Of a stretch of DNA of 64,000 nucleotides, positions 12,801 through 23,400 are shown one piece after another; position 1 is the stretch's first letter; each line of letters starts with the position of its first letter. The notes under the pieces were generated by a model. It was given only the letters and a program-made list of their open reading frames with translations, was not told the DNA's origin and searched no databases. The DNA is taken from contig NW_019091429.1 of the NCBI RefSeq assembly GCF_001949145.1, forward strand, positions 305,580 through 369,579, given 5' to 3'. Origin of the DNA: Acanthaster planci. Its lineage: Eukaryota > Echinodermata > Asteroidea > Valvatida > Acanthasteridae. Made by a program: the position numbers and the translations under genes.

Positions 12801-14513
12801 TTGCCAAGTTGACTTGAATATTTTGTGTCTGAAGAACAAGGGTTTCAAATGAAATGCTTAGGTAAGGGTATCGTGCAATGAGGTTGAAACATCAATTAGC
12901 ACAGAAAAGGGAAGGCAAATCAACTTGACCCCTCCAGTTGATTATCTGTGGTTTTACAAAAACAGGTTTAAAAGTATTCCAACCATGGAAAAATTATGAG
13001 GTGCAAACTGAACAAGATAATCTTGTATGTGCATAACCATTCAGTGAGGTCTTTTTTTAGCACCTTTTCTCTAACCATCATTTTTCAAAAAATTTTCCTG
13101 TAAGGACTTTGTGGTCATCTGGTCAAAAATAACAAGGCTGATAACCTGTGAGGATTGAACAAAGTGTACCCTGAACAATCAGTGGACATGTGACAGAAGT
13201 TTTTCTTCTGAGTAGGAGTTTGAGTTGTTTGTCAGTAGACAAGTTGAAACAGTGGTGAGTTGGAGTCGAGTTGCCAATCGAATGAGTTGACTGTCAACTG
13301 TTTCTTTAAATGAGTAGTTGTTTATTGATGTTATTTATAATCATACACTAATTTTGCACTGCTGTGCAGCTGTTTAATTTATGATTGATTAATTTATAAC
13401 TCCTCTTATTGATTTGCTGTTACGACAGGCCATCAACACCAGTATTTGATCTTCTAGAGCACAGATATCAGGATCGCTGGTTGAATGAGAGGAGAAAGAA
13501 TGAACTTGCCAAGAGAGACCGCCTGGTACAGAAGGTAAATACATGTATACAGGTTTGATACAGAAATATCGGCAGTATTTAAGTTTGCAGTCATGTAGTC
13601 AAGTTTACAAGTGTGGAAACCTTGGACCTCTCTTTGAATGTGTTCTACATCTATAGTACAAATGATGTTTCTTGAATTCACTGGTAGCATGAGGTTGAAT
13701 TCAGCAAACTTTGTCAACTTTCGTTAAAGGTTAATGAGGGTACAAATGACACATAAAGTGAAGTGGAACTCTTATTTTAAAACTTTCTTTCACCCTCTCA
13801 GCATACTTGCCGATTACTGAAGCATGACGTCATTTTTACTGGGAAGCGTAAATGAATGGAGTACAAACATGTGTCAGTTATTTCATGCGTTGGTGGTTGT
13901 TTTCGCGCCAGTGTCTCTTACACGTATATAATTGTATGCATGGCATATTCACTTTGGTACTCTAATACTATGGTACTATAGACTGATCAGAGATGCGTTG
14001 GTACCCCTGCAAGACTTCAAAGTGTGAGAATACATGTTTGCATTTGATAAATCACAGCACCCCAATGGTCAAAGAAGCATGTAATGCACTGGTACCACCT
14101 ATCCACTAGTAATAGCTTTTAACTCCATTCAGTGGCCGGCTTATTCTGTAAAGTGACGTTACGTGCAAATAAACAATAGAGGTCACTTAGAGTGGATGAC
14201 TGGAGTAGGGCTCTAATGTATCAATGTTGAACACTGCTAAATGTGTTGACCCTGAAGGCCTGCTCTTACTTTTCAACAGCAAAACCTTAACAAGGGGATC
14301 TATGAGACACGGGCTTCCCTCCTCCGCAAGTTCTGCCCCCCTGTGGAATCCCCACCCCTCTGGCAGATGCCCAAGTTCCAGAAGCAGCAGCCCCACCTGG
14401 AGACCTTCCGCTCACCTCAGGCACGGCAGAAGGCCTTTGAGAGTCACGCTACTGACTGCACGGCCAGGACAGGGGTGTTTGGCCATGGAATCTATGAGGG
14501 TGCCAAGAGTTAA
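9880..14513 (+). CDS. CFAP77: Cilia- and flagella-associated protein 77 (CFAP77), 4 coding exons
   Basis: The gene model is 244 aa from exons 9880-9939, 12412-12746, 13429-13534 and 14280-14513, all with GT-AG introns and matching phases (0, 2, 0). Recognisable family blocks in order are NPLLMK/SELGKP at the exon 1-2 join, a PDYNFTYGRP block, RDFVALN and SGLVTAKEQFEYR (mid exon 2), MTFGISTRPSTPVFDLLEHR across the exon 2-3 join, then YETRASLLRKF, LWQMPKFQK and a C-terminal GHGIYEG (exon 4). The family is a microtubule inner protein of ciliary doublets, placed in the B-tubule near the outer junction (established knowledge). It is a small soluble structural protein with no enzymatic motif. The vertebrate orthologue is somewhat longer, mainly at the N terminus. 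The ATG gives a short first exon, which fits the start of the conserved NPLL motif. Assignment is by recalled family sequence, not a search. Confidence 0.88.
10571..11210 (-). mobile_element. hAT transposase 3' fragment in CFAP77 intron 1
   Basis: A minus-strand frame of about 190-210 aa ends with the hAT C-terminal dimerisation signature: VVPIASYDIERTFSQLK, then LINSRVRNGM and LDSLLCIAIEGP. Upstream the frame continues the helical region (NIIKLYLQKLVKNLEDRL). The pattern resembles the ZNF862-like branch of hAT elements. The N-terminal zinc finger and most of the catalytic domain are absent, so this is a truncated relic. A hAT-like terminus starting CAGGGTTCTGCCCAGGAT lies at about 10287-10304 and could be its 3' end; the opposite end was not found. 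Confidence 0.82.
11585..11718. repeat. Iterated GGGGCAAA/GAAGTG repeat, end of a TIR element
   Basis: About nine degenerate units of AAATTGGAAATGGGGC type end in GGGGCGAAGTGACCGGCACCCC. The terminal part matches the right end of the 36310-37063 element (GCGAAATGACCGACACCC). It may be a short deletion derivative or a solo terminus of the same family. It lies in CFAP77 intron 1, directly beside the next MITE. Confidence 0.55.
11729..12161. mobile_element. hAT-type MITE with 8-bp target duplication
   Basis: The 433-bp element has terminal inverted repeats of about 35 bp: left TGGGTCGTGCTATTTAG, right (reverse complement) TGGTCGTGCTATTTAG, both continuing with TCAA-AAGC-TCAA. The flanks carry the identical octamer GAAAGATG (11721-11728 and 12162-12169). 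An 8-bp duplication is the hallmark of hAT transposition. There is no coding capacity. It lies in CFAP77 intron 1. Confidence 0.83.
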
Positions 14514-15955
14514 CAGGCCCAGAGGAACTTCAACTACCGGACTCTTACAATATTAAGTGTCTTGATCAAATAGCAGTGTTCTAACCATGATGAGTCCAAA
14601 CTGGATCTTTAATGTGGTCTGACAGTCCTTCAGACATGCAAACAAAGAAGTGTAGCTATTTTTCACTAAAAACAGATATAGTATTGAATGGAAGCTCCCA
14701 GAAGGGGTTTTGCAAACAAGGGAATGTATTGCATAGATGTTTCCTGCAGGCTACAAGTTGCTGTTGACTGTGCTCAAGGATATAAAGTCTATTCAACAGA
14801 CGTTGGCATTCAGCATCATGGAAATGACTGTGGGGAATATGCAGACCAGAAAAAGGAAGTACTCATTTATTGTCACGTGGGAAAACAGTACTTTGGATCA
14901 GTAAGTTTTGGAACACAGGAATTCTTTGGAAAATAATTTTAACAACAATGCATTTTCATTTGTACAATGTGCGACTTTCTGATCGGATACATGAACATCA
15001 AAGTCAGTGTCAGTCATTTGTGGCTTTATTTCTTTAAGAGTTCATTAGAGACCTTAGGCACACTAGTGTATTTTTTTTTGGAAAGGTCTGGAAGTGGATT
15101 TTTATAGAGACCTCTGTTTCAGCCCAGTGTTGATCATTTCAAAATTGCCCATTGTTACTTTTCCTCTGGAATGTTAAAAGCATTATTTCAAATTGTTCAA
15201 ATTAACCATGGATTTGTATTACTGGGTGTGACTCCCATAGTGATGCCCATTAACCACTATTTCTCATTGCTCCACGGTACACATTGCTTAATAGTTTTTG
15301 CCTCATGACGTGGCATGGGCCAAAAGTATGAAGATTGTTCTCTTTATTTTCCACTTGCAAGGAAATTTCAGAAGTATGCATCCTTTTTTTCTTTTCTGCA
15401 GGCATTTATCAGTCTGGAAAGGAGATTAACAAAAGTATTTCTTTTTTATTGTATAGACCACAAAGCCTGGTTAGAACACTGTTAGATGTCATTTAGCAGA
15501 GTCATTTGACACACTGTGCGGTGTTTTCCAGGTGTTTCCCCAAGGTTTAACCCATGTATTATTAAACTGTACTCCTTTTTTTAAATCACTGTAAATAATA
15601 TTATCATAAGGCTAAGAGATAATGCACAAGAACTGTTCCTTGCTGTGCCATATTGCATACATGTGGTTTGCATAGCATAGTGAGAAATCCTAGTGAGACA
15701 AGTAGGGCCTCCATTATGTACCAGAAAAAAGTGATGACAGCATTGGTGTAAACTAAGCATTGTGCAAGTTGCTGTCTGTAAATGTGTAACTAAACCTTCT
15801 CTTTATGTGTCACATACTATCCATTTTTTATATTCAAATTTCTTCCCGGTTAGAATGCTGCACTTTGTAAGTTTCAGCAATGACATTTGGGACATCGAAT
15901 TTCAAGACTTTAGACTAATCATGTGTGAAAAATAAAAGTGCACATTTGCAAAAAT
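14514..15955 (+). other. CFAP77 3' UTR
   Basis: About 1.4 kb from the stop codon to just past the AATAAA at 15931. Short frames inside have no family resemblance. The length is inferred from the first canonical poly(A) signal. Confidence 0.6.
15931..15936 (+). terminator. Poly(A) signal of CFAP77
   Basis: AATAAA on the plus strand, with cleavage expected some 15-25 bases downstream. It is the first canonical hexamer after the CFAP77 stop codon. A minus-strand signal lies 39 bases further on. Confidence 0.6.
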
Positions 15956-15959
15956 CATT

Positions 15960-17415
15960 CCTATCTGTTGGTTCTTTTATTGCAATATCAGTTCAAAATG
16001 ACAGTCTCATTTTATCTGAAAATCTGACTTTCCAAAATAGCAAAATGACTTTTCAAACACATGTATGACTACAGTACAGGTAACAAATATTCACTCCTGA
16101 ACATGTTACAAGTCATTTGTACCAGTATTTGTGCCACATTATCAAGAGCTCGTGATCTGTAATACTGCAAGGCCCTGCAATGTGTACAGCAGCCAGGTTC
16201 ATGTTTCGACACCTCAAGGACTATCAGTAGCCCGATCAGTTACATGTCCTCTGGTGACAACTGTTTAATGAACTAAACTACAGCCTATATGTACACCAAT
16301 TAAAAAAATGTCCTAGTCCAATTTCCATGTGGTACCACCCTATATAATTGTGGGAATTTCTCAACTCTGCTGAGGAAAGCTCGACATATAGCTGCAATAG
16401 GCAAGCTTCAAAATGACCTTTTAAAATCAGTAACAGTGCTGTTTAAGCAAGGGATTGCTACTTTGATCTCTTGATGCACATCAGTGCAAGCACACAGCAT
16501 CTCTTGTGGGTTGCACTATACTAAATGTGCGCCCCACAGAAAACCGCGGAAAGAAAGACTGCAACCTGGTGACCCTCACGAATAGGTTGGCCTTGTGTGT
16601 TTCACTAGAAATTCAAGATTATGGACACAAAGATCAGTTTTGTTCTTATCAGTGTTAGCCATGAAACACTTTTCATTTGCCCGTTCCCTAAATATAGCCC
16701 GAAGACAATACACTTTACGTTCAGGTCTGAATAATGTATTATATAGCTGCCCACCTCCAGGCAAACTAGGTTCACAAGTTGGAGGTTTTTGGAATGAAAA
16801 TACCCCAAGTTAAAAGAAACAAGTCCCAAATTCATAAGTTATAAAAATATATCTATGACCATAGTCCAGACTACGGCGTATCTTATAGTTAATAAGAAAT
16901 CAAGTGATTTTATAGTGGATATCACCTTTAAATGTCCCCACTACATTTAGTATTATATTAAACATGCACACCATATAAACAGTTTCTAGACCAGATCATT
17001 GATATTTCTAGGATATTTGATGCAGATTCTTTACTATACACCCTTCAAGAAACATCGGGGAAAAAGGGGGAAACTTTGGCAAAAACAGAATTTCATTGGA
17101 ACTTTGGCTAAATCATCTCAAGATTTAAAAATGGGAATGTTGAGAGCTTGTTCAAATCTCACTAAGTGAAATTTAAGGTGAAAATATTGCTCTAGGAAGG
17201 CACTTGATGCCATGTCTGAGATTGCATATTATTGACAATATTGGAAAAACTCCTGAAAGTTCAGCACTGAAAAGACACGTGCAGTAACGCTGAAGAAAAT
17301 GACAAGAGCAGCTCTTACAGGGTTAACTGCTGAATCAGCCTCAAAATGTTGGCAGTACAGAAAGGAGTGCGCCAGTTCATTTAGGATTGTTCAATTCCCT
17401 AGTTGTTTGCAAAAA
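15960..17415 (-). other. Probable FBXL6 3' UTR
   Basis: Stretch downstream (minus strand) of the FBXL6 stop codon to the first minus-strand AATAAA at 15976-15981. No other gene is seen in it. Confidence 0.5.
15976..15981 (-). terminator. Poly(A) signal of FBXL6
   Basis: TTTATT on the plus strand reads AATAAA on the minus strand. Cleavage would fall near 15955-15965, almost the same place where the convergent CFAP77 transcript is expected to be cleaved. Confidence 0.55.
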
Positions 17416-20400
17416 TTATTCCACATATTCTAATGAGCTGGCTGGAGCCGCATTGAGGTCACTTTTTAATTGCACCAAACAGTCACCGTGGTAACTGCGT
17501 TTCATTCCCCGTGGTAGGCCTCGGCAAGAAGCCAGATGGAGTGAGACAAGGGAAGGGCAGCCTTCCAAGATTGATCTGAAAGAAGAAGGCGTTTCATAAC
17601 ATTTGTTAATTGTCCACTGGGCTTTATTCATGAGGTTACCATTCTAGACCATGTTCCCTTAACCAACTGTATTTGTTGAACACTTACGAATGAAAAGGAG
17701 CCAGACTACTTAATCAAAGGCTTTGCCTCACTTTGAAAAATACTTTTCACTTAAGCGAAAAGATAGCATGTCTTTTCATCTAAAATTTGGAAATACTAGT
17801 TCTCATCATGGACATGGGTAGTAATCTATCATTTTTCCCCACCGCATCACCTTCACTTCCACGTAGTTTTGACAACAATTGTTTCACTTTGAATTCTAGA
17901 TGACTGACTCATAAAGGTCAATGGGGACTCTTTGCACACATAATATATTTTTTCAAGATGTATTTTTTGTACACATAATATACCTTGATGAAGCAAGAGA
18001 AGCGAAACGTGAATGCCACTACAACTGAGTGATCAGTGCAAACTTAAACAATGAGTTTGCACTCATTCAAAAATAATCATAATATAGATTTATACAGTGC
18101 ACTTATCCAGAAAACTGATCAAGGTGCAATTCCATTATTATTATCCCTGCTCACTGGGCCCATGAAACATTCCAAATACCATGTGGAGTATACAACTCAA
18201 TGCTGCCATTTTGGCGCCAAGCAGCTTAAACAACCACAATAATCATCTATGCACTCACAGGGTACCCAATTACTCCTGGATGGAGAGAGGAAATGAGTGA
18301 CAAAGTGCCTTGCCCAAGGGCACACGCACCATGACCCCAGGCTGGATTCGAACCCACAACCTGAGGCTTTTACGTGCCGACTACGAATCTGATGCTTTTA
18401 CCCACAAGGCCATGGCACTCCACCCCAAATGAAAAACAAAAGTTGTGACAGGCAAAGTTTCCCACACACTGAAGATCTTGTGAGTAGACAGAGTGACAGA
18501 GAAGCTATTGTTTTCCCAGGAAGTCTGTAGACAAGGGTTCAACCTGACTATCTTCTAGCACAAAGTATTATGTGCGACAATACATCTAGGAAGGATATGT
18601 GGATCTAAAAGATTCACCTGACTCTCTCGGCAGTGATAGATGTCCCAGCCAAGTTGATCACCCTCAAGACAGACTGACCGGGCACACTGGATAACTTCTT
18701 CATGGCGATATCCAAGGCCATTGCTGGGAAAACGTTCCAAGACAAGTCCAACTCAATCAGGCTGTGTCNNNNNNNNNNNNNNNNNNNNNNNNNNNNNNNN
18801 NNNNNNNNNNNNNNNNNNNNNNNNNNNNNNNNNNNNNNNNNNNNNNNNNNNNNNNNNNNNNNNNNNNNNNNNNNNNNNNNNNNNNNNNNNNNNNNNNNNN
18901 NNNNNNNNNNNNNNNNNNNNNNNNNNNNNNNNNNNNNNNNNNNNNNNNNNNNNNNNNNNNNNNNNNNNNNNNNNNNNNNNNNNNNNNNNNNNNNNNNNNN
19001 NNNNNNNNNNNNNNNNNNNNNNNNNNNNNNNNNNNNNNNNNNNNNNNNNNNNNNNNNNNNNNNNNNNNNNNNNNNNNNNNNNNNNNNNNNNNNNNNNNNN
19101 NNNNNNNNNNNNNNNNNNNNNNNNNNNNNNNNNNNNNNNNNNNNNNNNNNNNNNNNNNNNNNNNNNNNNNNNNNNNNNNNNNNNNNNNNNNNNNNNNNNN
19201 NNNNNNNNNNNNNNNNNNNNNNNNNNNNNNNNNNNNNNNNNNNNNNNNNNNNNNNNNNNNNNNNNNNNNNNNNNNNNNNNNNNNNNNNNNNNNNNNNNNN
19301 NNNNNNNNNNNNNNNNNNNNNNNNNNNNNNNNNNNNNNNNNNNNNNNNNNNNNNNNNNNNNNNNNNNNNNNNNNNNNNNNNNNNNNNNNNNNNNNNNNNN
19401 NNNNNNNNNNNNNNNNNNNNNNNNNNNNNNNNNNNNNNNNNNNNNNNNNNNNNNNNNNNNNNNNNNNNNNNNNNNNNNNNNNNNNNNNNNNNNNNNNNNN
19501 NNNNNNNNNNNNNNNNNNNNNNNNNNNNNNNNNNNNNNNNNNNNNNNNNNNNNNNNNNNNNNNNNNNNNNNNNNNNNNNNNNNNNAGATTGGTACACACT
19601 AATTTCATAAACCTTTCAGGTTTTCTCTTGTCTGCAATGGGCATCGCCATACCGAACCAGCTCACTAAAAGACTAGACTATCCAAATTATGAAGTGAGGT
19701 CACTGTTACACATTTTCAGTGCATTTGTAGAGAAATGAACCTACTCATTTCTGTATGCCACAAAGGACCTTGAGGCAAATTAATGAGCACAATGCATGCT
19801 TCACAACACAATTTCTGTTTAAAACTGTGAAAAACTACTGGAGTTTGATGACATGTAATCTGTTCAAGTCTATTAACAATGACCACAGATAATATAATCT
19901 AGAAACAAAGTCATCATAAGTCCATCAAAAGCCAACCATACATCCATCATCCAGTTTCATGTCTCCCCATATAGTGACCAAGGCACTTGTCTTATTGTTT
20001 AACCTTTATTATGGACGAACTTCAGTTTGACTTATGATTCACTAGATCAGAAGTCTGATGTAACCTACAAAAAATATTTCAAATATACGCATACCAAATA
20101 GTACTTTCCCTCCTTTTGGGAGGGTTATTAAGTGCATTAAAACAACCTGTTACGAGCTGTGACCTCTTTATTATTATGCTGATTGTTATACCAAGGTCAT
20201 AGATAGGGAATGCTACAAGTGCTCGTAAAGCATTGATGTGTCACGTTTACTAGCAATGTTGCTGGGCCACGAAAAATGATGGATAACGGTGATCCTTCCC
20301 ACAGTTGATGTGTTGTGTCTGCTGCGTTGCGAACCTTGGGTGCGCGGGTGGAGCTCACGGTCTCCATGGGTTTTGTACATCCTCAGAAGCAAATGGCACC

Positions 20401-23400
20401 CTCAGCTTCTCCTGGAGTGCCATTTGCCCCCTCGGGTGTAAAAAATACCATGGACCCCTACATTGTAGTCAACAATTGTTTAATGCCACCCCAGGGAGAA
20501 AACCCCACTGTTGCATTTATGTGCATATAACCACTGCTTTAATTTTTGACATTGGCTGAAACACTTTTGATCGAGTACGCAGCAATAAGCCAATCAGCAA
20601 CCGTTTCTCAGAAATATTTTCAGTGAGCAAAGTTTTGGTTCATAAGTTGAAAAGAAGAACCTATGTATTGATATGAGCAGTTCTCTGACTGATATCACAG
20701 CAAGGGCACCTTCTGTTGTCCGGAAGAGCATAGAAAATTTAAATGTTGAAAAGGGTGGGGGTTTTTAACGCATGTAATCCAAAAACGATGTCACAACTGT
20801 CTCCATACACCAGCACAGGGCATAAAGTTCTACAAGTATGCTTAGGAAAACTTCACCACTTGAACACTTTAATCAGAAGTTCAGAAAAAAGTCATAGAGT
20901 TTTCTGGAGCAGTTTGCACAGTTGTGCAACTCTGCGGAAAATATGCATTGTGTGGTGCATAAAAGACCACATCACACCGCATACCTTCCAGAACGTAAAC
21001 AGAAGTATACAAACACAGAACCGGGCAAACAACTTCATATGTCACCTTAGCCAATATCATTTTTCTTGTGCACTCTTTGGCGAGACAGGGGTCAGATTAA
21101 GGGAGTTTGTTCTGCAAAAGGTTGGGGGAAAATTGATGTAAAAACTCTGCCAAAATCTTGTAAGAAGATGAATTAAGGCCTTGAATCATCAAATGGACAT
21201 GAATGATTGTCTCATTGTAATTTGATGACCATAATCCACTAATGTCAGAAATGGCTGTTGACCAATTGTTACAAACTGTGCTGAAGTAAGCTGTAGAGAT
21301 TTGTGGCAACACCTGCTGTCTCCTGATGATGGACAAAGCCTACTGTCTGAAATGTTGAGTACCCTCCCATTTTTTTCAGAGCCACACATATAATACTCAT
21401 TAAAGAGAAATATCATTGCATGCAAACTTCTACAAATAGCTTGCTACCTTCACCATGAAAAACTTCAAAGCTCAAACTGTTCTAAACTTCTCAAAAACTC
21501 GTATCTCATCAAAGGCTGCTTAAATATTAGGCTTGAATTAAACACTGGGGTTATGTCCGCTCCAGTTATGTCCGCTGAATTGAAAACAACTCACCTGATG
21601 CAATTCCAACTTCAATGCAATGCCAATGCAATTCCAATTTCACTGCAATTCCATAGTTCATTGCAATTCCAGTTTCAACAAAATCCCAATTTCATTGCAA
21701 TTCCAATTTCACTGCAATTCCATAATTCATTGCAATTCCAATGTCAATGCCATTCCAATTTCAATCCAATTCCAATTTCATTGCAATTCCAATTTCATTG
21801 CAATTCCAAGTTCACTTCAATTCCATAGTTCATTGCATTTCCAGTTTCAATGCAATTCCAGTTTCATTGCAATTCCACTTTCACTGCAATTCCATAGTTT
21901 ATTGCAATTCCAATTTCAATGCAATTCCAATTTCATTGCAATTCCAATTTCACTTCAATTCCATAGTTCATTGCAATTCCAGTTTCAACGAAATCCCAAT
22001 TTCATTACAATTTCAATTTCACTGCAATTCCATAGTTCATTGCAATTTCAATGCAATGCAATTTCAATGCATTTCCATTTTCAGATTGACTGAATCTGGG
22101 AAAAAAGTGAGCAAATGTGTTCTTGCCCCCAAACTCTAACTCTAAGTCAATTCTACAGAAACATGTATTGTAGAGGTCTTTACAATTTCAAGCAAACCAC
22201 TGTATTGTTGCTTACCTTGTGTATAATTGCCTCTATGCCCTCGTACCGAGACACCGAACACTGTGAGATGAACAAATGTTGAAGGTCATACACAGGGAGC
22301 CGCTATGAAAAGAAAAACAAAATTTGAAAACAGTGACTTAAAAACTTGACCAGCGTCACACACCTTGATGCATGTGGAAGCAATATAACATGTCTATGCC
22401 GTTAAGTTCATGTCCACTGGAAGTATGGAAATCTTTTTCCTTACAATAAATAATTATCATTTTCCTGTTTTCAAAATTCTTCAAAAATTCATCATTTCAT
22501 TTAACAGATGTTTACTGCTGCACGAAGTAATCTTTAGGCACTACTCTAAGTTGACAGGTGACCTTCATTGACGCCCGAGTATTTCAGCCAGGCCTGCAGC
22601 CTTGAGCCCAGAGCCCAGATTGTGCGGTGTTATCTAACTTTCTTTTGTTCATGAACCTGCCACAGTGTGCTGCTGACCGCTTTTCAATAGGGGCCAGATT
22701 AGTGTGCAGGGGTACAGTGAGGCTCATCACTGCGGTGGTGGAGCGCTTTTGTCCCCGGTGGTAATCCACTCGCTCTAAATGCCCCGAACCCTGGTATACA
22801 ATTTCAAAACAAGGCTGGATTATCTCCAAAGGGACACAGCACAGGCAAGTGAGTGCAAGAACCATTAGGAATTGTCTCCGGACTGACGGAATCAGGCCAT
22901 TTCCACTGCACATGGGCTCAGCGCTGACACGCCAACATCACCAGGCTTGGGTCCAGTGGTGCAAAGCACACCGACGCTGGACATTGCAGAAATGGTCGCA
23001 GGTGGTCTTCAGTGACAAGAAGAGGTTCCTGTGCTTCAGGGCCAATGGCACGGAGTGGGTGTACAGGAGACGCCACGACCGGTACGCTGATGCTTGTGTT
23101 TGCCAAGTCAACTACTGAGTGGCTGGCCCAAGTGTGATGGTTTGGGCTGACATATCGTCAGTGATGAAACTCAAAATTTCCCAAATATCCTAAAATCCTA
23201 AAAACCATGAAATATCATGGTGGTTGTAATAATGCAAGCGCAAAGCTCCTACGGCATGGGGTCCGGGGCCTGCTTACGGGCCCCAGCAAATTTCGGGTTC
23301 TAGATGCTCTATGGTGCAATCTGAGGCATCTTCTGGCACATTTTCTCCTGTTTACAGCATGAGATTAAGGTGAGATTTGTACAAAACTGAACTATTGGCA

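Noticed and set aside
17984-18008. Hammerhead-like CTTGATGA...GAAAC
   Set aside because: The core has an extra base and the possible stem II is only two base pairs.
18614-19738. Long open frames of about 300 codons
   Set aside because: Almost all of their length is the N gap; only the 18618-18768 segment on the minus strand is real coding sequence (FBXL6 exon 9).
21620-22139. 157- and 132-codon overlapping frames
   Set aside because: They are by-products of a stop-free minisatellite inside an FBXL6 intron, with no start context, domain or splice support.
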